This document shows, one piece after another, positions 1-8,683 of a stretch of 64,000 nt of DNA. A program made the position numbers and the translations under genes. The stretch is from the NCBI RefSeq assembly GCF_030695035.1, contig NZ_JAUYTT010000008.1, forward strand, positions 682,001 to 746,000, given 5' to 3'. The notes beneath the pieces were generated by a model that saw only the letters and a list, made by a program, of their open reading frames with translations, was not told the DNA's origin and made no database searches. Source of the DNA: Frigidibacter sp. GTDB lineage: Bacteria > Pseudomonadota > Alphaproteobacteria > Rhodobacterales > Rhodobacteraceae. Positions within the stretch are counted from its first letter, which is position 1, and each line of letters begins with the position of its first letter.

Positions 1-555
1 CACCACCTCTTCGTCGATGGCGCGGCGGTCAGCCTCGATCTGCGTCTCACCCGGGCCGCCGACAAAGCCAAGCCCGCCGCGCTGGCGTTCAAGGTGGGTC
101 CAGGCGCGGACCAGCCGCGTGCGCTGATAGTTCAGCGCGGCCAGTTCCACCTGCAAGACACCCTCCCGGGTGCGGGCGCGGTCGGCGAAGATTTCCAGGA
201 TCAGCCCGGTCCGGTCCAGAAGTTTCACCTTCCAGGCCTTTTCCAGATTGCGCTGCTGCACGGGGCTGACAGGGCCATCGACCAGCACAAGGTCAACCTC
301 GGCCTCGGCCATCCGCGCCTTCAGTTCATCGACCTTGCCGGTGCCGAACAGCAGGCCCGGCTGCGCGCGCGGCAGGCGCACGACTTCGGCCCCGACAACC
401 TCGAGATCCGGCAGCGCGATGGCCAGCGCAACGGCTTCGGCCAGTGCCAGCTCCGGCTCGCGCCGGGACCGCACATGGCCGGGGCCGGACTTCATGTCCG
501 GATGAAGGACAAAGGCCCGTGTGGGCCGGTCCTTGACGATATTGAGATCGGTCAG
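1..555 (-). CDS. hflX: GTPase HflX, N-terminal part (cut by window edge)
   Basis: About 185 residues of the N-terminal domain of HflX, a ribosome-associated GTPase linked to rescue of stalled or heat-damaged ribosomes. The reading frame contains [10 protein letters not shown] near its start, the substrate-recognition stretch [15 protein letters not shown], and the highly conserved [19 protein letters not shown] just before the G domain, which lies beyond position 1. It follows hfq in the usual hfq-hflX order. The frame has no ATG/GTG/TTG until ATG at 495, which would discard conserved residues; a CTG at 555-553 overlaps the hfq stop as CTGA and is the more natural start. Identity is secure; the start is not. 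Confidence 0.88.
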   Translation of the reverse strand, partial: MTDLNIVKDRPTRAFVLHPDMKSGPGHVRSRREPELALAEAVALAIALPDLEVVGAEVVRLPRAQPGLLFGTGKVDELKARMAEAEVDLVLVDGPVSPVQQRNLEKAWKVKLLDRTGLILEIFADRARTREGVLQVELAALNYQRTRLVRAWTHLERQRGGLGFVGGPGETQIEADRRAIDEEVV

Positions 556-785
556 TCTTCACCCTCGTACAGCGAGATCGCCTGGCCGGGCATGATCGTG
601 GAAATGGCATGCTTGTAGACCAGTTGCGACTGGCCATCCCGGCGAAGGAGCACGCAGAAATTGTCGAACCAGGTGATGACGCCCTGCAGCTTGACACCGT
701 TGATCAGGAAGATCGTCACCGGGACCTTGGTCTTGCGGACATGGTTGAGGAAGGCGTCCTGCAGGTTCTGTTTGTCGGCGGCCAT
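552..785 (-). CDS. hfq: RNA chaperone Hfq
   Basis: A 77-residue Sm-like protein, the usual size in alphaproteobacteria. The Sm1 region ([20 protein letters not shown]), [16 protein letters not shown] and the Sm2 signature [11 protein letters not shown] are all present. Hfq forms a hexameric ring that pairs small RNAs with mRNAs and, in this group, controls nif/ntr expression. It is the second-last gene read in the trkA-trkH-hfq-hflX part of the operon. The 207 bases upstream of it may hold its own promoter, but I saw no convincing -35/-10 pair. The short acidic C-terminal tail (SLYEGED) is normal for the group. Confidence 0.97.
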   Translation of the reverse strand: MAADKQNLQDAFLNHVRKTKVPVTIFLINGVKLQGVITWFDNFCVLLRRDGQSQLVYKHAISTIMPGQAISLYEGED

Positions 786-992
786 TCTTGTTTTGCCTTT
801 TTTGCCTTGGGTTTCAGTCGCGCGTCTTGCCCCCCAGAGCTGCGACAGCAGAAACGCAAGCCTGGATCTGACAAAGTATGATGCGGCTTTCCGGCAGTTT
901 CCACCCGAAAATGTCCCGATGTGGCCATCTTGCCGCAGATGCAGCCTGTAATGCTGCTTCTGCGCCGCAGTTTGCGTCGAGCACGGGGGCGA

Positions 993-2564
993 TCAGCCCC
1001 GCCACATCTCGGGGTTCAGAAGCGCGATGATCGCCAGCGTCTCCAGCCGCCCCAGCACCATCGCCGCCGCCAGGATCACCTTGGCCGCCGCGCCAAGCGC
1101 CGCCCAGGCCAGCGGCGCCTCGGCCGCGACGGCCGCCAGCGGGCCGGTGTTGGACAGCGCGGAAATGGTCAGCACCGTGGCGGGCGAGAAGCCAAGCCCG
1201 GTCAGCGTCAGCGCCAGCATCGTCACCGCGATCGACATGGCGAAGAGCGCGAAGAACACCCAGGCCACCTGCGCGCCCTGCCGCCGCATCCGCCGCGCCG
1301 CGGCCCCGCCGCCGCCGACCGAATTGGGATGGACCAGCTTTTGCAACTCGCGCTCGCCGTGCCGGTAGAGCGCATAGACCCGCAGCAGCTTGACCCCGCC
1401 CGCCGTGGTGGCGACGCCGCCGCCGATGATCGCGAGGCCGGCCAGCACCAGCCCCGGCGCCGGCAGCCCCGACCAGAATCGCGCATCGTCCCAGCCGGCG
1501 GATTCAAAGCCGGTCGTGGTCAGGAAGGACAGCACGGTGAAGACCGCGCCCCAGGCGGCCTCAGCCGCAGCAGGGATATCCTCGACGTCGTTCACCTCGA
1601 CCGCGCCGATCCAGTGGCGCAGGAACAGCACCGCCGGCACCGCCGCCATCAGCGCAAGCCCCATCCGGATCTCGGGGTCGCGGGCCAGTGGCGCGGGGCG
1701 CCAGCGGGTGCCGACAGCGGGCATCATGTGCCGCGACAGCGCCAGCAGCAGGAAGATGAAGATCAACCCCTCGCCGACAAAGCCCGACTGCGCCCCCGCC
1801 AGCCCGCCCACCGGAGAGATGCCCGAGGTCGACATCACCGACATTGCATGACAGACCGCCACCAGCGCCGGGTCGCCCGCAATCAACAGCGCCGACCACA
1901 GCACCAGCGTCAGCGAGCCATAGACCGGCATCAGCGCCAGTGTGTGCCGCACCAGCCGGTCGCCGGTCTGGCTCGACCGCAGCGCCCGGCCAGGCCGGCG
2001 CACCGAGGGCCCCGGCTGGCCCTGCCCGGCCGTGCGCGCCGATCCGCCGCCCGGCGCCGCGGCGCCCGCGGAACTGCCGTCCCCGGTCACCTCGAAGCCG
2101 CCAAGGTTCATCGGCGCCAGCACCGCCACCCCCGCCACCAGCATGAAGAACCCGCCAAGCCAGCCGACCAGCGCCCGCCACAGATGCACCGAGGGCGGCA
2201 GCCGCCCCGGCTCGAACAGCGTGGCCCCCGTGGTGGTCAGCGACGAGACCATCTCCCACCAGGCGTTGAAATAGCCGGTATCGCGCACCGCCTCGTTCAT
2301 CGGCACCGCCAGCATCAGCGGCAGCAGCACGAAGGCCCCCAGCATCGCCAGCAGGTGGCTGCGCGCCGGGTTCGCGGGGCGCCGCGCGGCCGAGGCGATG
2401 CCGATCAGCGCCGTCAGCACCAGGAACAGCACCGCCGGGAACAGGAAGGCCCGCGCCACGTCCCAATCGCGGATCGCCCATGCGTGCAGCGCCGGCACCA
2501 GCATCGCCAGCGCCCCCACCCCCATCAGGATCACCAGCAGCGGCAGTTCGAGGATCTTGCCCAT
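993..2564 (-). CDS. trkH: Trk potassium uptake system, membrane subunit TrkH
   Basis: A 523-residue polytopic membrane protein of the TrkH/KtrB family, the pore subunit for low-affinity K+ uptake. Repeated selectivity-type loops are visible (SSLTTTGATLFEPG, MSTSGISPVGG, SFLTTTGFESAGWDD, SALSNTGPL), one per pseudo-repeat, separated by hydrophobic helices. Between about residues 170 and 215 there is a Gly/Ala/Arg-rich insertion (SSAGAAAPGGGSARTAG) that makes the protein longer than many relatives and probably lies in a cytoplasmic loop. It starts 9 bases after trkA ends, so the two are co-transcribed and form the Trk complex. Confidence 0.95.
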   Translation of the reverse strand: MGKILELPLLVILMGVGALAMLVPALHAWAIRDWDVARAFLFPAVLFLVLTALIGIASAARRPANPARSHLLAMLGAFVLLPLMLAVPMNEAVRDTGYFNAWWEMVSSLTTTGATLFEPGRLPPSVHLWRALVGWLGGFFMLVAGVAVLAPMNLGGFEVTGDGSSAGAAAPGGGSARTAGQGQPGPSVRRPGRALRSSQTGDRLVRHTLALMPVYGSLTLVLWSALLIAGDPALVAVCHAMSVMSTSGISPVGGLAGAQSGFVGEGLIFIFLLLALSRHMMPAVGTRWRPAPLARDPEIRMGLALMAAVPAVLFLRHWIGAVEVNDVEDIPAAAEAAWGAVFTVLSFLTTTGFESAGWDDARFWSGLPAPGLVLAGLAIIGGGVATTAGGVKLLRVYALYRHGERELQKLVHPNSVGGGGAAARRMRRQGAQVAWVFFALFAMSIAVTMLALTLTGLGFSPATVLTISALSNTGPLAAVAAEAPLAWAALGAAAKVILAAAMVLGRLETLAIIALLNPEMWRG

Positions 2565-2573
2565 CAGGCGGGC

Positions 2574-3950
2574 CTAGAAGAAGTCGATCGAGACCTGCAG
2601 AAGGCGCTCGACCTCCGGCACGTCGCCCGCCATCACGAACAGGAGGATCACATTGCCCTCTTCGACCTTGGTGTCGCCAAGCGGCTTGACGACCGTCTCA
2701 CCCTTCAGCAGCGCACCGACCAGCACGCCTTCGGGGAACTCGATGTCGCGGATCATCCGGCCCGAGATCGGCGAGGTCGACAGCACCTGCGCCTCGATCA
2801 CCTCGGCCTCGGCATCGCCGATGGAATAGATCTCGCGCACCCGCCCATGCCGGATATGGCGCAGGATCGAGGACACGGTGGTGGCGCGCGGGTTGATATA
2901 GGCGTCGATGTCCAAGGGGCCCATCAGCGGCACCAGCGTCGGATCATTGACCAGCGCAATCGCCATCGGGCAGCCGGCCTGCTTGGCGCGCACGGCGGCC
3001 AGGATGTTGGTCTTGTCGTCGTCGGTCACCACCAGCACCGCATCGGCACGGTCGATATTGGCTTCCTGCAGGATGTCCATGTCCATCCCGTCGCCGTTCA
3101 GCACGATGGTCCGCTCCAGCGCATCCGCCGCGCGTTCGGCCTGCGCCCGGTCGCGCTCGATCACCTTGGCGCGCACCCGGTCGGTCCGCCGCTCCAGCGC
3201 GCGGGCGACGGCGAGGCCGACATTGCCGCCGCCGATGATCACGATGCGCTCCTGCTTCTTGGTCGACTTGCCGAAGATCTCCAGCGTGCGGTTCGCATCC
3301 TCGACATGCGAGAAGACATAGACCTGATCGCCGGCGTAAAGCTGATCCTCGGCCTCGGGCGCGAAGAGGCGCCCCTCACGGCGCACCCCGGCGACGATGG
3401 CGCGCAGGGTCGAGAAGAGGTCGGTCAGCTGCCGCAGCGAGGTGTTCAGGACCGGGCAATCCTCATCGAGCGCGATGCCCAGAAGCTGCACCCGCCCGCC
3501 CATGAAATGCTCGGTATCGAAGGTCGCGGGCGCGGCGAGCCGTTGCAGCGCCGCCTCGGCCACCTCGCGCTCGGGGCTGATCACCACGTCGATGGGCAGA
3601 TGGTCAGTGCGGTAGAGGTCGGAATAGATCGCATCCAGATAGCTTTGCGCCCGCACCCGCGCGATCTTGCGGGTGATGCCGAAGACGGAATGGGCCACCT
3701 GGCAGGTGACCATGTTCACCTCGTCGGAATGGGTGGCGGCGATGATCAGGTCGGCGTCCCGCGCCCCTGCCCGCTCCAGCACGTCGGGGTACGAAGCGAA
3801 GCCGGCCACGCCCTGCACATCCAGCGTATCGGCGGCGCGGCGCACCAGTTCGGGATTGCTGTCCACCACGGTGACGTCGTTCTTCTCACCCGACAGGTGC
3901 CGCGCGATCTGCCAGCCGACCTGGCCCGCGCCGCAGATGATGATCTTCAT
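2574..3950 (-). CDS. trkA: Trk potassium uptake regulator TrkA
   Basis: A 458-residue cytoplasmic NAD(H)-binding regulator that gates TrkH. It has the classic duplicated RCK layout: a first Rossmann fold beginning MKIIICGAGQVGWQIARHL, a TrkA-C domain around 140-225, a second Rossmann fold with VIIGGGNVGLAVARALE, and a second TrkA-C domain to the end. Length and domain order match E. coli TrkA. It is the first gene of the trkA-trkH pair and would normally follow ntrX directly; here a toxin-antitoxin pair and a 103-base gap lie upstream, so its transcription may depend on read-through or on a promoter I could not identify. Confidence 0.96.
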   Translation of the reverse strand: MKIIICGAGQVGWQIARHLSGEKNDVTVVDSNPELVRRAADTLDVQGVAGFASYPDVLERAGARDADLIIAATHSDEVNMVTCQVAHSVFGITRKIARVRAQSYLDAIYSDLYRTDHLPIDVVISPEREVAEAALQRLAAPATFDTEHFMGGRVQLLGIALDEDCPVLNTSLRQLTDLFSTLRAIVAGVRREGRLFAPEAEDQLYAGDQVYVFSHVEDANRTLEIFGKSTKKQERIVIIGGGNVGLAVARALERRTDRVRAKVIERDRAQAERAADALERTIVLNGDGMDMDILQEANIDRADAVLVVTDDDKTNILAAVRAKQAGCPMAIALVNDPTLVPLMGPLDIDAYINPRATTVSSILRHIRHGRVREIYSIGDAEAEVIEAQVLSTSPISGRMIRDIEFPEGVLVGALLKGETVVKPLGDTKVEEGNVILLFVMAGDVPEVERLLQVSIDFF

Positions 3951-4053
3951 GTGCCGGTCACTCCTGCCGCCGGAACGCGGGCGGACTGATCCACTTGATG
4001 GCCCGCGGCCCCGGAAAGGTCAACCACGGCGGAGCCGAGGCATCTTCGCGGAG

Positions 4054-4440
4054 TCAGATCGCGGTCATGCCGGCTGACAGCCACTTGGCGAAGTCCGCCG
4101 CGCTGACCTCTCCCGTCGCCAGATCTTCCATCATCCTGACGCCCTCGATCGGCTCGGGGCGGAAAGCGAAGCCATTCAGGCGCAGGAAGGTGATAGCTGT
4201 CACAAAGGCGGTTCGCTTGTTGCCATCCACGAAGGCATGCGCCTTGGCGATTCCGAAGGCATAGGCTGCGGCAATCTCTGCAAGGCCAGGCTCGGCATAG
4301 GCCACAAGGTTCGTGGCCCCCGTGCAGCCCATCTCGAGCAGCGCTCGGTCGCGCAGGCCGGGGGCCCCGCCGTGCCGGGTTATCTGTCGGTCATGTATCG
4401 CAAGGACAGCAGCCAGCGGAACCCAGACCGGCCCGCTCAT
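4054..4440 (-). CDS. doc: Death-on-curing (Doc/Fic-fold) toxin
   Basis: A 128-residue Doc-type Fic protein. The catalytic loop HAFVDGNKRT (residues 68-77) matches the Doc form of the Fic motif, HxFxDxNKR, with the catalytic His and phosphate-binding Asn-Lys-Arg intact. P1 Doc phosphorylates elongation factor Tu and halts translation; the same activity is inferred here. Its ATG overlaps the stop of the upstream AbrB-like antitoxin as ATGA, giving translational coupling. The pair interrupts the ntrX-trkA junction, which is contiguous in related genomes as I recall them, so it was probably acquired. No frame damage is seen, so the toxin is likely functional. Confidence 0.9.
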   Translation of the reverse strand: MSGPVWVPLAAVLAIHDRQITRHGGAPGLRDRALLEMGCTGATNLVAYAEPGLAEIAAAYAFGIAKAHAFVDGNKRTAFVTAITFLRLNGFAFRPEPIEGVRMMEDLATGEVSAADFAKWLSAGMTAI

Positions 4441-4661
4441 GCAAGGGCTTGCAGCAGGTCGCGGTTTTCATCCATCACGATCTCGGCGGCGGCCAGCGCG
4501 GCCGCGAGCTCAGGATCGTGCGGCGTGATTTTCAGGCTGCCATCGTCTCCGCGCATCACGAAGAGCGTATCACCCTCCTTCACGTCGAGGATGGTGAGCA
4601 TCTCGGTCGTCAGGGTCATGACGGCCGAGTTGCCGACTTTTCGGATCTTGGTTTCGATCAT
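4437..4661 (-). CDS. AbrB/MazE-type antitoxin
   Basis: A 74-residue protein starting MIETKIRKVGNSAVMTLT, the swapped-hairpin AbrB/MazE/SpoVT DNA-binding fold, followed by an acidic, helical C-terminus (PELAAALAAAEIVMDENR) of the kind that wraps and blocks a toxin. I chose the ATG at 4661 (preceded by GGGTGG) over an in-frame GTG at 4694, because the family begins close to the IRKxGNS motif. It lies directly upstream of doc with a 4-base overlap. A palindrome at 4678-4691 on its promoter suggests autorepression. AbrB-like antitoxin with Doc toxin is a hybrid compared with the classical Phd-Doc pair. Confidence 0.87.
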   Translation of the reverse strand: MIETKIRKVGNSAVMTLTTEMLTILDVKEGDTLFVMRGDDGSLKITPHDPELAAALAAAEIVMDENRDLLQALA

Positions 4662-4677
4662 GATACCACCCATTGGA

Positions 4678-4691
4678 TATACGTCAGTATA
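4678..4691 (-). promoter_or_regulatory. Probable autoregulatory operator/-10 of the toxin-antitoxin pair
   Basis: Palindrome TATAC-GTCA-GTATA, 17 bases upstream of the antitoxin ATG. Read on the minus strand it contains a good -10 (TATACT). An operator on top of the -10 is what autoregulated toxin-antitoxin promoters usually show. No clear -35 was found. Confidence 0.5.
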
Positions 4692-4716
4692 CACGCGCCC
4701 ACCTAAGATAGAAAGC

Positions 4717-6162
4717 CTACTCCTCGCCCGCCGCGTCCTCGTCCTCGTCCAGATGCGCGATCCGCCCGCCCGCCTTGGAGGTGGTCACCACCCCCAGCGA
4801 CTTGAGCTTGCGGTGCAGGGCTGACCGCTCCATGCCGACGAAGCTGGCGGTGCGGCTGATATTGCCGCCGAAACGGTTGATCTGGGTCAGCAGGTATTCC
4901 CGCTCGAACAGCTCGCGCGCCTCGCGCAGCGGCAGGGTCGCCAGCGCGCCGGCCAGCACCACGCGGCCCTCCTCGCTGCCCGGATCGGGGGCATGGCCGG
5001 GCAGCTCGCGCGCCTCGATCGGGCCATTGCCCTCGCCCAGGATCAGCGCCCGCTCGATCACGTTGCGCAGCTGGCGCACGTTGCCGGGCCAGTGCATCGT
5101 CTGCATCAGCGCCTCTGCCTCCTCCGACAGGGCGCGCAGCGGCAGGCCCTGGCTACGGTTGAACATGGCGATGAAATGCCGGGCCAGTTCCGGAATATCC
5201 TCGCGCCGCTCGCTGAGCGGCGGCACCGGGATCGGCACCACGTTCAGCCGGTCGAACAGTTCCTGCCGGAAGCGGCCCGCGGCAATCTCGGCCGGCAGGT
5301 CGCGGGTGGTGGAGGAGATGACGCGCAGGTCGACGCGCACCTTGTCGGCGCCGCCCACCCGGGTGAACTGCTGCTCGACCAGCACCCGCAGGATCTTGGA
5401 CTGGGTACCGGGCGGCATGTCGGCCACCTCGTCGAAATAGACGATGCCACCATGCGCCTGTTCCAGCAGGCCCTTTTCGACGCCCCGGTCCGCGCTTTCG
5501 CGGCCGAAGAGCACGTCTTCCATCCGCTCGGGCTCCACCGAGGCGGAAGACACCGACACGAACGGCCCGCTCGCCCGGTTGGAGTTGACATGGATGTAGC
5601 GCGCCGCGACCTCCTTGCCCGACCCCGGCTGCCCGGTCAGCATCACCCGGCCGTTCGACCGCGTGACCTTGTCGAGCTGCGCCTTGAGGCCCCGGAAGGC
5701 GGGCGAGGTGCCGATCATCTCGGACGAGGTGACATCGCGGCGGCGCAGGCTGACATTCTCCCGCCGCAGACGGCTGGTTTCCATCGCGCGGGTGATGACC
5801 ACCATCAGCTGGTCGATGTTGAAGGGCTTCTCGATGAAGTCATAGGCGCCCTGCTTGATCGCGGCGACGGCGATTTCGATGTTGCCATGGCCCGAGATGA
5901 TGACCACCGGCACATCGGGATTGTCGCGCTTGACCGATTTGAGGATGTCGATCCCGTCCATCCGGCTGTCCTTCAGCCAGATGTCCAGAATCATCAGCGC
6001 CGGCGGATCAGCGTTGATCTGGGCCATGCACTCGTCGGAATTGGCGGCAAGGCGGGTGGTGAAGCCCTCGTCGCGCAGGATGTCCGAGATCAGCTCGCGG
6101 ATGTCGCGCTCGTCATCCACGATCAGGATATCGCCCATCTTGCTGTCGCGGTTCGGGGTCAT
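4717..6162 (-). CDS. ntrX: Nitrogen regulation response regulator NtrX
   Basis: A 481-residue NtrC-family regulator. Receiver domain about 9-125 with phosphoacceptor Asp60 (LMILDIWLKD); AAA+ domain with Walker A TGQPGSGKE and Walker B GGIVYFDEVADMP; C-terminal Fis-type HTH (SRTASFVGMERSALHRKLK). The sigma-54 contact loop GAFTGA is absent: the corresponding region reads FGRESADRGVEKG. This suggests action with a sigma-70-type holoenzyme or by repression. It overlaps ntrY by 4 bases (ATGA) and is its cognate partner, controlling nitrogen, redox and envelope genes in alphaproteobacteria. A second possible start, ATG at 6138 (MGDILIVDDE), fits the receiver-domain start better. Confidence 0.95.
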   Translation of the reverse strand: MTPNRDSKMGDILIVDDERDIRELISDILRDEGFTTRLAANSDECMAQINADPPALMILDIWLKDSRMDGIDILKSVKRDNPDVPVVIISGHGNIEIAVAAIKQGAYDFIEKPFNIDQLMVVITRAMETSRLRRENVSLRRRDVTSSEMIGTSPAFRGLKAQLDKVTRSNGRVMLTGQPGSGKEVAARYIHVNSNRASGPFVSVSSASVEPERMEDVLFGRESADRGVEKGLLEQAHGGIVYFDEVADMPPGTQSKILRVLVEQQFTRVGGADKVRVDLRVISSTTRDLPAEIAAGRFRQELFDRLNVVPIPVPPLSERREDIPELARHFIAMFNRSQGLPLRALSEEAEALMQTMHWPGNVRQLRNVIERALILGEGNGPIEARELPGHAPDPGSEEGRVVLAGALATLPLREARELFEREYLLTQINRFGGNISRTASFVGMERSALHRKLKSLGVVTTSKAGGRIAHLDEDEDAAGEE

Positions 6163-8552
6163 GGCTGCGTCTCCGGGGCTGTGGCAGAGGTATCGGGGGC
6201 AGAGGTGTCGGATGGGGTCTGCGGGTCTTGCGGGGCGGCGTCGCGGATGCCGCGGCCGGCGCGGGCGCGGGGCAGACGGATCTCGGCAAGGGCGCCGCGA
6301 TGGGCGCCGGGGGCGAAGGCGGGCGCGTCGGTCAGCGTCAGGCTGCCGCCATGTTCCTCGACGATCTTCTTGACGATGGGAAGCCCCAGCCCGGTGCCCT
6401 TGGCGCGTGTCGTAACGTAAGGCTCGAACAGCCGCGCCCGGTCGGCAGGCAGCCCGGCGCCATTGTCCATGATGCGGATCGTGATCTGTTCGGGGGTCTC
6501 GGTCATGCTGACCCGCACCTCGGGCTCGTAGCCTTCAGGAGCGCCGTTTTCCACAAGTGTTTCAACGGCTTCTCCCGCGTTCTTCACAAGGTTCGTCACC
6601 GCCTGCCCGATCATCGTTGCATCCAGCTCCACCATCACCGGCCCGGCGGGCAGATCGGCCACCAGCCTTGCCCCGTGTAGCGCGCCTTCCTGCAAAGCCA
6701 CAGCATCGCGCATCAGCTTCGCAAGATCGTGATCGCGGCGGTCAGGCTCCGGCATACGGGCAAAGCGGCTGAACTCATCGACGATGCGGCGCAGATCGCC
6801 GGTCTGGCGGACGATGACGTCCACCATCTGCCCAAGCGCCTCGGCATCCTCCGGTTCCATCGTGCGCCCGAACTTGCGGCGGATGCGCTCGGCCGACAGC
6901 TGGATCGGGGTCAGCGGGTTCTTGATCTCATGCGCGATGCGCCGCGCGACATCGCCCCAGGCCGCCATGCGCTGCGCGCTGACGAGCTCGGTGACATCAT
7001 CGAAGGCGACCACATAGCCTTCCAGCCGGCCATCGGCGCCGCGGCGCATGGCCATGCGGACCAGCAGGCTTTCGAGGCGCCCCTCACGGCTGAGGCGGAT
7101 TTCCTCCTGCACCGTCTCGCCCAGACCCTCGCGCAGCCGCGCCAGCAGCCCCTCGAACTCCGGCACCGTCTCCCCGATCGGGCCCTCATGCGGCTGCGCG
7201 GGGTCCAGTGCCAACAGGCGGATGGCCGAGCGGTTCAGGAAGTCGATGCGCCCATCCGCCCCCAGCCCGATCACACCCGAGGTGACGGACCCCAGCACGG
7301 AATCGAACAGCCGCCGCCGCTCTTCGGTCTGGTGGTGGCTGGCGACCAGCGCGCCGCGCTGGCCCTTCAGCTGGCGGGTCATCTGGTTGAAGATCCGCCC
7401 CAGCATCGCAATCTCGTCATCGCCGCGCTCTTCGATCACCTGCACATCGAGGTTTCCCGCGCCGATCTGCTGCGCCGCGCCCGCCAGCCGTCCCACGGGG
7501 CGCGACAGCCGTTCCGCAAACCACAGGCCGAGCCAGACGGCAGCGAGGATCAGGATCAGCGCGAACGCCAGATACAGCAGCGAGAACTCGAACAGCACCC
7601 TACCCCGGTCCGCCTCCAATTGCCGGTACAGCTGCACGGTCTTGCGGGTCTCATCCAGCAGGCTGAGGATCTCGCCATCGACATTGCGCGAGACATAGAG
7701 GTAGCGGTCGGCATAGGCCTCGAGACGTACCAGCGCGCGGAACTCGTTGCTGTCCCAGTCCTGGATCACCACGGTCTCGCCGGTGGCGGCGGTAGCAAGG
7801 TCGGCAGCGCCGGGGAGTTCGTAATCGAACAGATAGCTGCGCTCGCCCCGCGCCCGGATCTCGCCGCCACCGTCGATCACATAGGCCTCGCGCAGCCCGC
7901 GCTGGATCTGCGCCTGGCCTTGGGTCAGCAGCTGGCGCAGGTCGCTGTCGGCAAGGAAGAACGCCGCCTGCCGCGCGACGTTGAGGTAGCCGGCCAGCGC
8001 CTCGGCATCGGTCACCAGATCGGTGCGGTGCTCGGCCTCATAGGCCTCGGCGGCGGCGAGCGAGGAGCCAAGCACCTGCCGCACCCGGTCGGAGAACCAG
8101 CCCTCGAGCCCGATATTCACCGTCAGTCCGGCAAAGACCGCGACAAGGATGGTCGGCACCAGCGCCATGCCGGCGAATACGCCGGTCAGCCGCAGATGCA
8201 GCCGCGATCCGGCGGAATGCGCCCGGCGGGCGGCGACCATGCGCGCGAGCCGGGCAAAGACGAGGCCGGCGACCAGCAGGATATAGACGAGGTCGGCGAG
8301 GATCACGGCACGCAGGCCGAAGGAGGAGGCGCCCTGATCGAAGGGCCCAAGCGCCATGAAGGTGCCGAAGGCCAGCAGCGGGCCAAGGATCACCAGCCCG
8401 ATCGTCGCGATGTTCTGCACCCGCTTCAGCCGGCGCAGGCGCGCCAGCCGCTCCCAGGACCGCGCGCTGGCCTTGCCGGGGGCAGGCTTGCGCAGAGACG
8501 CTGGGGGTGCCGCGGGGGCCGCGCCTTTGCCAGACAGGTCCTCGTCCGTCAC
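6159..8552 (-). CDS. ntrY: Nitrogen regulation sensor histidine kinase NtrY
   Basis: A 797-residue membrane kinase. Several N-terminal transmembrane segments and a periplasmic sensor region occupy about 1-360; a HAMP segment follows (LSRPVGRLAGAAQQIG), then a PAS domain, the H-box HEIKNPLTPIQLSAERIRR and the ATP-binding G2 box KGTGLGLPIVKKIVEEHGG. NtrY phosphorylates NtrX. The start is GTG at 8552; a possible 5-codon minicistron (8566-8549) ends on it as GTGA. The Pro/Ala/Thr-rich C-terminus overlaps the start of ntrX. A 131-base gap separates it from ntrC. Confidence 0.95.
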   Translation of the reverse strand: MTDEDLSGKGAAPAAPPASLRKPAPGKASARSWERLARLRRLKRVQNIATIGLVILGPLLAFGTFMALGPFDQGASSFGLRAVILADLVYILLVAGLVFARLARMVAARRAHSAGSRLHLRLTGVFAGMALVPTILVAVFAGLTVNIGLEGWFSDRVRQVLGSSLAAAEAYEAEHRTDLVTDAEALAGYLNVARQAAFFLADSDLRQLLTQGQAQIQRGLREAYVIDGGGEIRARGERSYLFDYELPGAADLATAATGETVVIQDWDSNEFRALVRLEAYADRYLYVSRNVDGEILSLLDETRKTVQLYRQLEADRGRVLFEFSLLYLAFALILILAAVWLGLWFAERLSRPVGRLAGAAQQIGAGNLDVQVIEERGDDEIAMLGRIFNQMTRQLKGQRGALVASHHQTEERRRLFDSVLGSVTSGVIGLGADGRIDFLNRSAIRLLALDPAQPHEGPIGETVPEFEGLLARLREGLGETVQEEIRLSREGRLESLLVRMAMRRGADGRLEGYVVAFDDVTELVSAQRMAAWGDVARRIAHEIKNPLTPIQLSAERIRRKFGRTMEPEDAEALGQMVDVIVRQTGDLRRIVDEFSRFARMPEPDRRDHDLAKLMRDAVALQEGALHGARLVADLPAGPVMVELDATMIGQAVTNLVKNAGEAVETLVENGAPEGYEPEVRVSMTETPEQITIRIMDNGAGLPADRARLFEPYVTTRAKGTGLGLPIVKKIVEEHGGSLTLTDAPAFAPGAHRGALAEIRLPRARAGRGIRDAAPQDPQTPSDTSAPDTSATAPETQP

Positions 8553-8683
8553 GCTGTTGCCGTCATGATCTTGCCGTCACGCTGATGCCTCGCGCCTCTG
8601 CTCCACGCCCGTTGAGGCGCAGCGCGGACCCGCCAGAGTGGCGGCGCCGCTGGCGCCTGCGGGCCACAGATGCTGTGGCGCTT

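Noticed and set aside
921-3989. A 1022-codon open frame on the plus strand across trkH and trkA
   Set aside because: It is the antisense shadow of two certain genes; the composition (Arg/His/Gln/Asp-rich without motifs) is typical of GC-rich shadow frames.
8549-8566. Five-codon minicistron (ATG...TGA) ending on the ntrY GTG start
   Set aside because: The GTGA overlap would suit translational coupling, and short direct repeats (TTGCCGTCA) surround it, but there is no convincing ribosome site and such tiny frames occur by chance.
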